Assembly: GCA_017455435.1 (NCBI GenBank) | Contig: JAFTAU010000096.1 | Location: 1 to 52,614 of the forward strand | Direction of reading: 5' to 3' | DNA length: 52,614 nucleotides | DNA from: Lachnospiraceae bacterium | Lineage (GTDB): Bacteria; Bacillota; Clostridia; Lachnospirales; Lachnospiraceae | Part shown: positions 37,357 through 46,353 of the stretch, piece by piece | Layout: every line of letters begins with the position of its first letter | Numbering within the stretch: the stretch's first letter is position 1 | Program-made: the position numbers and the translations under genes | The notes under the pieces: generated by a model | What the model was told of the DNA's origin: nothing | Databases searched by the model: none | The model's input: only the letters and a program-made list of their open reading frames with translations

Positions 37357-37953
37357 TTACACTAATTTGCGAAGGGCGAGGCCCAGTATCTCGTCGGCCT
37401 GCATTCCGGCCGTGTCGCCGAGTGAATTGACTGCGGCAAAGCTCTCCGAAGCCGAGTATCCCAGCTCCACCATGGCGGCGATTGCGTCCTCGCGGGGACC
37501 GGCGTTTCTGCCGGCAGGTGCGCCGGCAGCGGACCCGCCTTTTGAAAAGCCCGCCGAAAATTTGTCCTTTAGCTCTAAAATTATCTTTGACGCTGTTTTT
37601 TTGCCGAGGCCGGATACGCCGGACAGAGCTTTTTCATCCTCGCTGACAATAGCCAGCCTCAGGTCGTCCGGTGTAAAAACGGATAGCACGGAAAGCGCCA
37701 CCTTCGGACCGACGCCGCCCACGGACAGGAGCATGCGAAACAGCTCGCGCTCTTCCTGATTGGCAAAGCCGTAGAGCTTTTGTGAATCGTCGGAAATGTG
37801 CAGGTGGGTATAAATCCTGACCGCGCTGCCGATGCCGCCCAGCCTGGCAGGAAGCGTGGCGGGGACGTTGATGCCGTAGCCCACGCCGGAAGCCTCGACC
37901 ACTATAAACTTGTCTCCTGTTTCGGCAAGCATGCCGCTGATGTATGAAATCAT
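37357..37953 (-). CDS. ruvA: Holliday junction DNA-binding protein RuvA
   Basis: This 198-residue protein forms the tetramer that holds the four-way junction. The OB-fold N-terminus ([21 protein letters not shown]), paired helix-hairpin-helix motifs ([13 protein letters not shown] and [19 protein letters not shown]), a glycine/alanine-rich linker (about 138-150) and the C-terminal UBA-like domain that contacts RuvB are all visible. GGGAGAG precedes the ATG. It starts 42 bases from the divergent nuclease gene. Confidence 0.96.
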   Translation of the reverse strand: MISYISGMLAETGDKFIVVEASGVGYGINVPATLPARLGGIGSAVRIYTHLHISDDSQKLYGFANQEERELFRMLLSVGGVGPKVALSVLSVFTPDDLRLAIVSEDEKALSGVSGLGKKTASKIILELKDKFSAGFSKGGSAAGAPAGRNAGPREDAIAAMVELGYSASESFAAVNSLGDTAGMQADEILGLALRKLV

Positions 37954-37981
37954 TATTCTCTCCCGTAAATACTATTAATAT

Positions 37982-37989
37982 GCTATACT
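37982..37989 (+). promoter_or_regulatory. Extended -10 promoter directly before the nuclease gene
   Basis: TGC-TATACT (-10 at 37984-37989) ends six bases before the ATG at 37996, and there is no ribosome binding site between. If used, transcription would begin at or next to the start codon. No -35 is visible, as is usual for extended -10 promoters. Confidence 0.4.
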
Positions 37990-37995
37990 GCAACT

Positions 37996-39069
37996 ATGAA
38001 AATCGTCGAAAAGCGTTTACATCTGAATATCAACGCCGAAAATCTGCCGGACGGTGCGCTTTTTCTGGATATCGAGACCACCGGTCTGAAAAAGGAAACC
38101 ACCCACATATATCTGTTCGGGTGCATGAGCCGCGATGACGACGGCACATGGCTTTTCAGACAGTGGTTTCTGGACTCTCCTTTCGAGGAACGGGAAGCGC
38201 TGACCAACATCATCGATTATATAACAAAATTCAAAATATTGGTACACTTTAATGGCGACAGGTTTGATCTGCCGTTTCTGGATTATCACGCCCGTGAAAG
38301 GAGCCTGAGCTCGCCGTTTCTTGAGATGTCTTCTCTCGATATTTACAAAAAAGTAAAGCCCCTCAAAAAGCTGTTTCACATGGAAAACGCCCGTCTGAAA
38401 AGCTTTGAGCGCCTGCTGGGCGTCTACCGCGAGGACAAATACGGCGGCGGCGAGCTGATAGACGTATATAGGACATATCAGAAAAACCAGAGCCCGGAGC
38501 TTTTAAAGCTGCTGCTGCTTCACAACGAAGAAGACGTAATAGGCATGGCTGACCTTCTGGAGCTGTTACCCTATGCCGGATTTTTCGAGAAGGACGCCGA
38601 AATGATTAGCGCCCCTCCCGAGGTAATCAGTCTTGACGAACGCGAAATCTTTTTGCGGTTTGCCCTGCCCGCGAGCCACAGGCTCGGCGCGGTCAGTTTT
38701 ATTGATGAAATCTTTTTCGGGCTGAAAGACGATCATATTGACCTGAAGCTCCCCATATGCTGCGGCGAGCTCAAATATTTCTATCCGCATCACAAAGAAT
38801 ACTACTATCTGCCCAAAGAGGACATTGCCGTTCACAAGAGCCTGGCTACATATGTAAACCCGGCCTTCAGGGAAAGAGCCACCGCAGAAAACTGCTATAC
38901 CAGATGCTCCGGCAGCTTCTTTCCTCTGCTGCCCGGCTGCGACGCACGAGTATTCAAAAAAAGCGCCGAAGGCGAGCCTTATGCGCTTTTAGATGAAAAC
39001 ACCCTTAACGACGTGCCTTTCTGGAACAGTTATCTAAGGGCTGTCCTTTATAAAATCAGAAAATCGTAG
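37996..39069 (+). CDS. RNase H-like (DEDD-type) nuclease domain protein, YprB-like
   Basis: This 357-residue protein's N-terminal half (about 18-205) is a 3'-5' exonuclease-like fold: LFLDIETTGL gives the first Asp-Glu pair, HFNGDRFDLPFLDYH the second Asp, and HNEEDVIGMADLLELL the late Asp, as in the RNase_H_2 family typified by B. subtilis YprB. The C-terminal half has no domain that I recognise; it is rich in Tyr, His and Cys with a CPYxx-free pair of cysteines near 250. There is no partner helicase (YprA) next to it. Substrate unknown. The gene is divergent from ruvA and lacks a clear ribosome site. Confidence 0.82.
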   Translation: MKIVEKRLHLNINAENLPDGALFLDIETTGLKKETTHIYLFGCMSRDDDGTWLFRQWFLDSPFEEREALTNIIDYITKFKILVHFNGDRFDLPFLDYHARERSLSSPFLEMSSLDIYKKVKPLKKLFHMENARLKSFERLLGVYREDKYGGGELIDVYRTYQKNQSPELLKLLLLHNEEDVIGMADLLELLPYAGFFEKDAEMISAPPEVISLDEREIFLRFALPASHRLGAVSFIDEIFFGLKDDHIDLKLPICCGELKYFYPHHKEYYYLPKEDIAVHKSLATYVNPAFRERATAENCYTRCSGSFFPLLPGCDARVFKKSAEGEPYALLDENTLNDVPFWNSYLRAVLYKIRKS

Positions 39070-39086
39070 CAAAGCCCGCCGCGATA

Positions 39087-39743
39087 TCAGATCATAGATT
39101 TAAGAATCTCAAGAGATTTGAACTGCTGAGGAATGAAGTCCTCGCGTAGTGATTCTACGGCGCCCAGAAAATCCGTCCGTGCGTCGTCTTTCAGTTCAAA
39201 AGTAAAAAGCTCCTCGAGCCGTCCGGAAATGCAATGCGTCCAAGCCGCTTTGGCAGACTGCGCCACAGCGCGTTCACCGCCAAAGGGCTGCTCTGTATAT
39301 TCTCCGTTTATAACCATAAGGCGCAGCTCATAGGCAGCCCTGATCAATTCGTTTGAAACAAGTTTCTTTTGCAGGGCGAGCAGCGCGGCGTAGAGCAGCC
39401 TGACACTCTCTCTGGCATCGAGCCCCTCGCGTCCGTAAAACCCGGCAAGCTCGCAAAAATACGCAGCGTAGCATGAGCTTTCGAGATCTCTGGTCACTTC
39501 TTCGAAATAATTGCCCGCCTCGACGCTGTCCAGCACATAATAATTCTTTGATTCGTACAGCTCCATCCTGCCGTATGTAAAGGCGCGGGTACTGCCCACA
39601 AGCGGGCTGGACGGACGTCTGGAGCCTCTCGCAAAAGCAGTGATTTTCCCTCTTTCCCCGGTCAGAATCACAAGGCGTCTGTCAGCCTCGCCTACCGGCA
39701 TTCCTGAGAGAATTATTCCGTGCATAACAATCTTTTCACTCAT
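39087..39743 (-). CDS. recO: DNA repair protein RecO
   Basis: This 218-residue recombination mediator loads RecA with RecR. The N-terminal OB fold (HGIILSGMPVGEADRRLVILT, then GKITAFARGSRR) is clear; the C-terminal helical part is present, but it lacks the four-cysteine zinc site that many RecO proteins have, and the protein is shorter than the usual 240-250 residues. The ATG overlaps the era stop by one base (TAATG), so the two are translationally coupled. The Era-RecO order is common in Firmicutes. Confidence 0.88.
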   Translation of the reverse strand: MSEKIVMHGIILSGMPVGEADRRLVILTGERGKITAFARGSRRPSSPLVGSTRAFTYGRMELYESKNYYVLDSVEAGNYFEEVTRDLESSCYAAYFCELAGFYGREGLDARESVRLLYAALLALQKKLVSNELIRAAYELRLMVINGEYTEQPFGGERAVAQSAKAAWTHCISGRLEELFTFELKDDARTDFLGAVESLREDFIPQQFKSLEILKSMI

Positions 39744-40633
39744 TATTTGTATCCGAATTCGCGAAGCAAAGTCTCGTTGTCGCGCCAGTCCTTGCGAACC
39801 TTGACAAAAAGCTTTAGAAAAACCTTTGCCTGCGTCATATCCTCAATCTGAACTCTGGCTGCCGAGCCTATGCGCTTTAGCATGGCGCCGCCTTTGCCTA
39901 TTATGATTCCCTTGTGAGAATCCCTTTCGCAGATAATATCAGCCTCTATATTATAGATGCCGTCGTCTCTGAGCGTCATACTCACGATATTGACCGCGAT
40001 GCCGTGTGGAATCTCATCTTTCAGCAGACGCAGGGTCTGCTCACGAATCAGCTCCGCGGAAATCTGTCTCATGCTCTGATCCGTAACGGTTTCCTCGTCG
40101 TAATACAGGGGGCCGGCGGAAAGGCGGGAAAAAATCACCGAAACAAGCTCCTCAACCCCGTTTCCATCCAGCGCCGATACAGGCACTATCTCGGCAAAAT
40201 CCATAAGCTCCCGTAAACGGTCGATTATCGGCAGCAGTTCATCTTTTTTGACCGTATCACATTTATTGATAACAAGCACGACGGGAAGGCCGCAGTCGGA
40301 AAGCCGCTCAGCTATTTCCCTGTCTGTAGCGCCGATATAAGCCGATGCCTCGACTATCCAGACCACAAGGTCTGCGTCAGGTATGGCGCCTCTGGCCGCC
40401 TCGACCATATAGTCGCCGAGCTTTGAACGCGACTTGTGAATACCGGGCGTGTCCAGAAATACTATCTGGCCTCTTTCGTCGGTAAATACTGTCTGAATCC
40501 TGCCGCGGGTTGTCTGCGGCTTATCCGAGGTGATGGCTATTTTCTGCCCTATCATCCTGTTCATCAGGGTGGATTTTCCTACATTGGGACGGCCGACAAT
40601 GGCTACAAAGCCAGATTTTTTCTCTGTTATCAT
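39743..40633 (-). CDS. era: GTPase Era
   Basis: This 296-residue GTPase is needed for 16S rRNA maturation and 30S assembly. G1 is GRPNVGKST (residues 14-22), G3 is DTPGIH, G4 is NKCD, and G5 is SALDGNGVEEL. A C-terminal KH domain begins near 210 with GIIIGKGGAMLKRIG. Length is standard. It overlaps the protease gene by four bases at the start (ATGA) and recO at the end. Confidence 0.97.
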   Translation of the reverse strand: MITEKKSGFVAIVGRPNVGKSTLMNRMIGQKIAITSDKPQTTRGRIQTVFTDERGQIVFLDTPGIHKSRSKLGDYMVEAARGAIPDADLVVWIVEASAYIGATDREIAERLSDCGLPVVLVINKCDTVKKDELLPIIDRLRELMDFAEIVPVSALDGNGVEELVSVIFSRLSAGPLYYDEETVTDQSMRQISAELIREQTLRLLKDEIPHGIAVNIVSMTLRDDGIYNIEADIICERDSHKGIIIGKGGAMLKRIGSAARVQIEDMTQAKVFLKLFVKVRKDWRDNETLLREFGYK

Positions 40634-43524
40634 AGCAGCTCCTCGACAGCGGAAAACTCTTCGGCCGCGCCGTCAATGCTGCCCGCTCCTCCCACGACGC
40701 AGATCTGGTTTTTGTTAATTGCATTTTTGACAAACGGGGCAAGCGCCCTGATATCATCTGCGGTGCAGCTTAAAATCTCGTCCCGCGTTTTCTGACGTTT
40801 TTCATCGGTGGTTCCCGACATCCACGCATCCAGAGCGGCAGCGCCCCACATCGAGGGAGTGAGCGGAGCGTCTACCGCGCCGATAACGCTGATTATATAA
40901 TCCGTCATCGCACGCTCATCCTCATCGAAAGAACCAATAAAATCAGGCATTGCCCTGTAGACCTCCAGCGTCTTTTTAACATTCGGATCCCTGTATGAAA
41001 CCAGCACGAGATTTCCCGTGCGTGTAAAATTGACAATCGCACCGTACGCTCCGCCGCGCACCCTGATATTGTTCCACAGATAATCGGTGGCAAGTATGCT
41101 GCGAAGCACATAGAATGCGCCGTTCACATCAAAGGCCGAATCTTTTAATCTGCCTGCCAGCGCCACATAGTTTACCTGCGAAGTGGTTTTAAAGCCCTCG
41201 TTCTTTTTTACAGGCGCAAAAACGGGCGCCGCCCCGACGGGAGCGCCGTCAGGATACTTCGAAAGAAAAACTCCCGCATCCTTTGTCAGATCTGCAAAAC
41301 CCTCTGCGTCATCAGTAACACTGACGATTAGCCTGTTGACTGCAAATACCTTTTTGTAAATATACTCCAGCGCCGCGCCTACCTCTTCTACCGGCATATC
41401 AGCCGCGGCATCGGCATAACGCAGAAAATCCACGCCGTTTATACGCTCCTTTAGGACAGAAGCCGGGTCCTCGTATGAGAGCGCCCGTCCCGCGGCGAGC
41501 GAATGCGCTATGCTCTGACAGCGGACCTCCGTGCGCGAACGAAGCTGTCTGAGCACTTCTCCCAAACGCTTTTCATCTGCAAAAGAAGTCTGCCTGAGTA
41601 TTTCCGTTACGAGCTCCAGCGCACCGCATTTTTCCTCGTGAATAAACTTCGCGGAAACGACAAATTCCGCTTTATATCCGCCGGTTTTCAGATTGTCAAA
41701 AATATTCACGGCAAAGTCCAGTCCGCCCAGATGCATATTGACTTCGTCGGAAAGCTGCGCATAAGTGTGGCGGGCGGTATCCGTGAGCCCGATAACCTCG
41801 CGAAGCAGCGTCAGTTTTTTTATGTCTTCCTCATCAAAATCGGATATATCAAACAGAAGCTTCAGATATGTGATGCCGTTCGTAAAGATTTCATGATGAA
41901 GGAACGTCACACCGTCTATGGTCTTCTCCGCCGTGGGATAACGGGTTATCTCTTTTTTGACGTCGGACAGTTCCAGATGCGGGAGCGACAAAAGCTGCTC
42001 AGGCGCCGGAAGCTCGCTCTGATATTCTTTCAAAGCGCGGGTTTCGTCAATCACAGCCTGAATCTCATCATCCGACATCGACGCCTTTATCGCCGCCAGA
42101 GTATCTTCCAGTTCCTTTTCGCGCTTTATATCAAGACCCTGCTCCGGAGTCATAATCACCAGCGAGCAGTGCGTGTTTTCGAGGAAAAGCTCTCTGATAA
42201 TACTCTCAAAATATCCCTTGTCGATATTACTTCTGAAAAACTCGAATTCGTCGTCGCTCCTGAGGTGCATAACCGGCTCGTTATCATCATAGAGCCAGCT
42301 TTCCATGGCCTGCATATAATAGAAAAGCCCCTTCGGGTATCCGCCGAAATCCGCCTCCCTGATGCGGAACTGCATATTATTGATAGCGGCTGTAAGGGAT
42401 TCTTTTTTTATGCCCTCATCGGCCATCTTCCTGAGCGTATCTCTGACAACGGATACAAACTCCTTCGCCTTCTCCGGGTCTGTGTTTTTGAGCGTGATTT
42501 TGAAAAACGGCTGCTGAATCTCGGAAATCTGGCCGCCCATCACGTCTTCGCCGAGCCCCGAGCCTATCAGCGCCTGCTTTAGCGGCGCTCCCTCCGACGT
42601 CAAAAGCACGTACTCCAGAATCATCAGAGCATAATAGCGTCTGTTATCGAGGATACTGCCGGTGGAATACTGCAGCGACAGCCACGTCTTTCCGGCCGTG
42701 TCTTCGCTTTCTTTTATGGGATAGCTGACAGTTTTTGTCACGGACTTTTCGAAGGGCTTTTGAAAAGGTATAGCGGAATCGGGATCCTGCCTGTCAAATT
42801 TTGACAGATACTCCGTATCCAGCCACTCCAGCCTTTCGTCCATATCCATATTTCCGTACAGATAAATATAGCTGTTGGACGGATGATAATAGCGGCGGTG
42901 AAAAGCTTTGAACTCTTCGTAGGAGAGGGTGGGAATGGACGTCGGCAGACCACCCGACTCGTAGCCGTAACAGATATCCGGGTACAGAGAATTCTGGGTG
43001 CAGGTATCGAGTATATCCTCCGGATCCGAAAAGACGCCCTTCATCTCGCTGTAGACAACACCGTTTATCGTCAGGTCGTCAGACGGGCTGTTCATCTCAT
43101 AATGCCAACCCTCCTGACGGAATATTTTTTCTTCTTTGTAAATGTTCGGAAACAGTACGGCATCCATATAAACGCTCATAAGATTGCGGAGATCCTTGTC
43201 ATTGCAGCTTGCGACCGGATAAATAGTCTTGTCCGCAAAGGTCATGGCGTTAAGAAAAGTATTGAGCGAGCTCTTTGCCAGAAACATAAACGGATCCTTT
43301 ACCGGGTATTTTTCGGAACCGCAAAGCACTGAATGCTCGATAATATGCGGAACGCCGGTACTCGAATCCACCGGAGTACGAAAGCCTATCGCAAAAACCT
43401 TGTTTTCATCGTTATTTTGCATGAGCAGCACCCTCGCGCCGCTTTTCCTGTGGCGAAGGAGCGTGGCCTGCGTTTCAAGCTCTCCTATAAATTCCGTTTT
43501 TTCGATTAAATATTTATCGCTCAT
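40630..43524 (-). CDS. M16C zinc metalloprotease, presequence-protease-like
   Basis: This 964-residue M16C-family protease has four M16 lobes in one chain. The inverted zinc motif HIIEH is at residues 60-64, with a downstream glutamate in the YSEMKGVFSD region near 140. The R/Y pair used for substrate binding in the C-terminal half is represented by RGGAYGAIV near 829. Such enzymes (PreP/Cym1-like, or clostridial homologues) degrade peptides inside a closed chamber; there is no signal sequence, so it is probably cytoplasmic. AAAGG precedes the ATG; the gene follows the U32 gene by 13 bases. Confidence 0.92.
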   Translation of the reverse strand: MSDKYLIEKTEFIGELETQATLLRHRKSGARVLLMQNNDENKVFAIGFRTPVDSSTGVPHIIEHSVLCGSEKYPVKDPFMFLAKSSLNTFLNAMTFADKTIYPVASCNDKDLRNLMSVYMDAVLFPNIYKEEKIFRQEGWHYEMNSPSDDLTINGVVYSEMKGVFSDPEDILDTCTQNSLYPDICYGYESGGLPTSIPTLSYEEFKAFHRRYYHPSNSYIYLYGNMDMDERLEWLDTEYLSKFDRQDPDSAIPFQKPFEKSVTKTVSYPIKESEDTAGKTWLSLQYSTGSILDNRRYYALMILEYVLLTSEGAPLKQALIGSGLGEDVMGGQISEIQQPFFKITLKNTDPEKAKEFVSVVRDTLRKMADEGIKKESLTAAINNMQFRIREADFGGYPKGLFYYMQAMESWLYDDNEPVMHLRSDDEFEFFRSNIDKGYFESIIRELFLENTHCSLVIMTPEQGLDIKREKELEDTLAAIKASMSDDEIQAVIDETRALKEYQSELPAPEQLLSLPHLELSDVKKEITRYPTAEKTIDGVTFLHHEIFTNGITYLKLLFDISDFDEEDIKKLTLLREVIGLTDTARHTYAQLSDEVNMHLGGLDFAVNIFDNLKTGGYKAEFVVSAKFIHEEKCGALELVTEILRQTSFADEKRLGEVLRQLRSRTEVRCQSIAHSLAAGRALSYEDPASVLKERINGVDFLRYADAAADMPVEEVGAALEYIYKKVFAVNRLIVSVTDDAEGFADLTKDAGVFLSKYPDGAPVGAAPVFAPVKKNEGFKTTSQVNYVALAGRLKDSAFDVNGAFYVLRSILATDYLWNNIRVRGGAYGAIVNFTRTGNLVLVSYRDPNVKKTLEVYRAMPDFIGSFDEDERAMTDYIISVIGAVDAPLTPSMWGAAALDAWMSGTTDEKRQKTRDEILSCTADDIRALAPFVKNAINKNQICVVGGAGSIDGAAEEFSAVEELL

Positions 43525-43537
43525 AAAAAACCTTTCT

Positions 43538-44797
43538 TTAAATCTGTTTTTGCGGCATACGCATAACGTCGTAGTCCTCTAACCCGATATCTAATGTGGG
43601 ATAAAGCCTTTGGGAGGCGTGGGGAGCGCTCATAACCGGCTCTCCCTCTTCTGTTTCAAGAGAAATCACTCTGGCGCGCACCGGTGCCGAAAACGGTCTC
43701 AAAACTTCTATTTCATCACCGACGGAAAACTTGTTTTTCTGGATAAAATACGGCCTGCCCTTTTCGGTGAAAACCGTGCCGATATAAATATATTCGGTAT
43801 GATTTTTGCTGTTTTCGTAAACCTGAGCCTCCGCGCCGGGATTCCCGAAATAAAAGCCCGTGCAGAAGGTGCGGTTTCCGGTCTTTAAGATCTCGGAAAG
43901 ATACTCCGGCCTGCTCTCCTCGTATTTTTCGGGTGATTCAAGGTAGTCATCGATTGCCCTGCGGTAGGCGGCGGTGACTATGGCAAGGTACAGCGCGTTT
44001 TTCATCCTGCCTTCAATCTTAAAGGAATCGATACCGGCGCTGATCAGCTCCGGAATATGCTCTATCATGCAAAGATCCCGCGAATGGTACAGATACGTGC
44101 CGCGGCCGTCCTCAAATACAGGCATATATTCTCCCGGGCGGCTTTCTTCCATCAGAGAGTAGCTCCAGCGGCAGGGGTGCGTGCAGGCTCCGCGGTTTGC
44201 GTCGCGCCCCGTAAGAAAGCTGCTGATAAGGCAGCGTCCGGAGTAGGAAATGCACATCGCTCCGTGGACAAAGCTCTCTATTTCCATATCATCAGGGATG
44301 TTTTCGCGGATCTGCCGTATTTCCGACAGCGTCAGCTCTCTGGCGGAGACTACCCGGCGCACTCCCATTTTGTACCAGAAATCATAAGTGGAAAAATTGG
44401 TATTGTTGGCCTGCGTGCTGATATGCACCGGTATCTCCGGCACAAGGCTGCGGGCCAGATTAAAAACGCCCGGATCGGATATTATCAGCCCGTCAGGCAT
44501 TATGCTCTTCAGCTGCAAAAAGAGCTTCATCGCTTTTGGCAGGTCTTCGTTGTGCGCAAAAATATTGGCGGCGATATATACTTTTTTGCCGCGCTCGTGA
44601 GCGTACTCTACGCCCTCTCTGATCTCACTGACAGAAAAATTCCTCGCGGCAGCGCGCAGGGACATGGATTCGTCCCCGATATAGACCGCGTCCGCGCCGT
44701 AGTTTACAGCCGTCTTCAGGAGTTCAAGGCTCCCTCCCGGCATGAGGAGCTCGGGTCTGTGCGGTTTTGAAATAAAGCCGGTGGTTTCTCTAGTCAT
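43538..44797 (-). CDS. U32 family protein (TrhP-like tRNA hydroxylation candidate)
   Basis: This U32 protein of about 419 residues has the family start PELLMPGGSLELLKTAVNYGADAVYIG and the diagnostic EIESFVHGAMCISYSGRC segment with its later cysteines (GACTHPCRW), which in related proteins bind an iron-sulfur cluster. In B. subtilis the genes in the same place after yqgF, yrzB and yrrL-type mltG (yrrN/yrrO) encode TrhP, which acts in forming 5-hydroxyuridine in tRNA; a similar role is likely from this gene order. The ATG at 44795-44797, three bases after the upstream stop, is preferred to a TTG two codons earlier. Often labelled collagenase, which is doubtful. Confidence 0.9.
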   Translation of the reverse strand: MTRETTGFISKPHRPELLMPGGSLELLKTAVNYGADAVYIGDESMSLRAAARNFSVSEIREGVEYAHERGKKVYIAANIFAHNEDLPKAMKLFLQLKSIMPDGLIISDPGVFNLARSLVPEIPVHISTQANNTNFSTYDFWYKMGVRRVVSARELTLSEIRQIRENIPDDMEIESFVHGAMCISYSGRCLISSFLTGRDANRGACTHPCRWSYSLMEESRPGEYMPVFEDGRGTYLYHSRDLCMIEHIPELISAGIDSFKIEGRMKNALYLAIVTAAYRRAIDDYLESPEKYEESRPEYLSEILKTGNRTFCTGFYFGNPGAEAQVYENSKNHTEYIYIGTVFTEKGRPYFIQKNKFSVGDEIEVLRPFSAPVRARVISLETEEGEPVMSAPHASQRLYPTLDIGLEDYDVMRMPQKQI

Positions 44798-44799
44798 TA

Positions 44800-45267
44800 T
44801 CAATCTGCCTCGTCGTAGAGACCGAGATACTCTTTTTCGGTGCTTTCGGCAGGGCTTTCGGAACAGATGGCGTTGATCATCTCACGCGGCGGCATGGAAG
44901 TATTCAGAGTATATTCACCGGGAGTGAGCCTGTAAGACGAGCCGGTAAAAAACTTTAGCTGAGCGCCGAAAATAACCGCGTCACTGACCAGCCCTTTTTG
45001 TTCGAACAGCTTTGCGACGGTGTCACTGTCCATCTGCTCGGTAATAAGGACCTTTATGTCGGTTCCGGGTTCGGCCTCCATGGTCTCCTGAGAAAACAGC
45101 CGATATCCGAAACGATATGTCTTTCCGACCGCGAAAGAAATCAGAATAATGAGAAAAACAATAACGATAATCCGGAAAACAACAGAGCCGGCGATTATGC
45201 CGACTGTCGCTTTTTGTTTTCTGACCTTTGAGGAAGCGCTATGTTTTTTATCCGAGGTGTTTGCCAT
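44800..45267 (-). CDS. Truncated MltG-like protein (N-terminal membrane and LysM-like part only)
   Basis: About 155 residues: a basic cytoplasmic start, one membrane helix (about 28-50, IIVIVFLIILISFAVG), and an extracytoplasmic part with DTVAKLFEQKGLVSDAVIF and GSSYRLTPGEYTLNTSMPPREMINAIC. This matches the first subdomain of YceG/MltG. The catalytic C-terminal domain with its glutamate (about 200 more residues) is missing, yet the frame ends cleanly and the next gene starts two bases later. Its position between DUF1292 and U32 is that of mltG in B. subtilis. Such short forms may exist as a normal variant in clostridia; without the catalytic part a scaffold or regulatory role is possible. Confidence 0.8.
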   Translation of the reverse strand: MANTSDKKHSASSKVRKQKATVGIIAGSVVFRIIVIVFLIILISFAVGKTYRFGYRLFSQETMEAEPGTDIKVLITEQMDSDTVAKLFEQKGLVSDAVIFGAQLKFFTGSSYRLTPGEYTLNTSMPPREMINAICSESPAESTEKEYLGLYDEAD

Positions 45268-45268
45268 A

Positions 45269-45523
45269 TCAAAACTCAATATCTATATCTTCGACCAGTT
45301 CTGCGAAAACTCCGGCAAGATAGTCAAGCTCGTGTTCATCCTCAACGGGTTCGTAAATCCCCGTGTCGGAGCCGGGCTTTGATACGTCGCGGAGGATATA
45401 GCAGTTTCCGTCGCCGGCGGGAGTGTCGGCGGCAAAAATATAATCCTGCCCGCCCAGCCTGGTACTCTCCAGAATATAGAGTTCTATTTCGTCATTATCG
45501 CCTGTTAACGTCAGTTTTTCCAT
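45269..45523 (-). CDS. DUF1292 family protein (YrzB-like)
   Basis: This is an acidic protein of about 84 residues, starting MEKLTLTGDNDEIELYIL, with the YIFAAD strand and EDEHELDYLAGVFAEL end typical of DUF1292. Function unknown; in Firmicutes it sits between yqgF and mltG as here. The ATG at 45521-45523 lies inside the last codons of yqgF (29-base overlap). An upstream TTG at 45544 is less likely. Confidence 0.85.
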   Translation of the reverse strand: MEKLTLTGDNDEIELYILESTRLGGQDYIFAADTPAGDGNCYILRDVSKPGSDTGIYEPVEDEHELDYLAGVFAELVEDIDIEF

Positions 45524-45977
45524 AGAAAACAATTCCCTCGTCAAGACCGCCTCCCGCCGCGTATTCCATATAGCTCTGAAGTATGAGCTGCGCGGCGATA
45601 CGGTCTATAACCGTCTTTCTTTCGACGGGATTTTTTGAAAAACCAGTCTCATCCAGTATTTCATTGGCCTGCCATGTGGTCAGCCTCTCGTCCCACATAA
45701 CAACCGGGAGTCCGACCCGCTTTGAAAGCTTCTCAGAAAACCCGAGAGTCTTTTGCGCTCTTTCTCCCAGTGTATCGTTCATGTTTTTAGGGAAGCCGAC
45801 TATTATTTTTTCGACTCCGTACTGCTGTATGATGGATTCTATTTCAGCAAAAGTGCGGCGGAGTTTTGTTTCGGAAACGCGCTTTATGGTAGTTACGGGC
45901 TGCGCCGTGAGCATCAGCGGATCAGAAACCGCCACGCCGACAGTGACTCTCCCGTAATCAAGACCCAGAATCCGCAT
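45495..45977 (-). CDS. yqgF: Holliday junction resolvase-like / pre-16S rRNA nuclease YqgF
   Basis: This 160-residue RNase H-fold nuclease takes part in 16S rRNA 5'-end processing. LGLDYGRVTVGVAVSDP holds the first catalytic Asp, VGFPKNMNDTLGERA the middle segment, and VMWDERLTTWQAN the second acidic residue with its DERLTT motif. Length is slightly above the usual 140-150. It is also known as RuvX. It starts 16 bases after the IreB-like gene. Confidence 0.94.
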   Translation of the reverse strand: MRILGLDYGRVTVGVAVSDPLMLTAQPVTTIKRVSETKLRRTFAEIESIIQQYGVEKIIVGFPKNMNDTLGERAQKTLGFSEKLSKRVGLPVVMWDERLTTWQANEILDETGFSKNPVERKTVIDRIAAQLILQSYMEYAAGGGLDEGIVFYGKTDVNRR

Positions 45978-45992
45978 AAGAACAAAGCCGGT

Positions 45993-46259
45993 TTAATATC
46001 CGGTCTGTTTTGTCTCGATGTAGCAGGAAACGAGTTCCTCGAGAAGCTCGTCTCTGTCAACCTTTGAAATCATGGCGCGAGCGCCGCCGTAGCTGGTGAT
46101 GTACGTGGGATCTCCCGACATGATGTAACCGACGAGCTGGTTTACGGGATTATAGCCCTTTTCGACAAGCGCCTGATAAACGCGCTCAAGAACCTCGCTG
46201 ACGGGGACCTTTAAGTCTTTAAGGGAAGGAATATCCTGTGTTCCTCTGTAATCTGCCAT
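45993..46259 (-). CDS. ireB: IreB family regulatory phosphoprotein
   Basis: A protein of about 88 residues with the family core [28 protein letters not shown] and [13 protein letters not shown]. IreB (YrzL) is phosphorylated by the PASTA kinase IreK in enterococci and affects cell-wall stress response. The usual N-terminal threonine region is represented by YRGTQDIPS. The ATG at 46257-46259 has AGAGGTT upstream; eight more codons upstream are open but unlike the family. First gene of the IreB-YqgF-DUF1292 block. Confidence 0.92.
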   Translation of the reverse strand: MADYRGTQDIPSLKDLKVPVSEVLERVYQALVEKGYNPVNQLVGYIMSGDPTYITSYGGARAMISKVDRDELLEELVSCYIETKQTGY

Positions 46260-46353
46260 AATAACCTCTTTTTTTATAAACAAAACTACCGCTACGGGTA
46301 TATTTTAATACAACTCACAACCCTGCGCAAGGGATTGTTTGATTTTGTCCGGC

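Noticed and set aside
41503-42582. 359-codon plus-strand frame inside the M16C protease gene
   Set aside because: It is an antisense shadow; the protease frame is continuous and carries the zinc motif.
43538-44797. Secreted collagenase function for the U32 protein
   Set aside because: There is no signal peptide, and the gene order matches TrhP-type tRNA hydroxylation genes.
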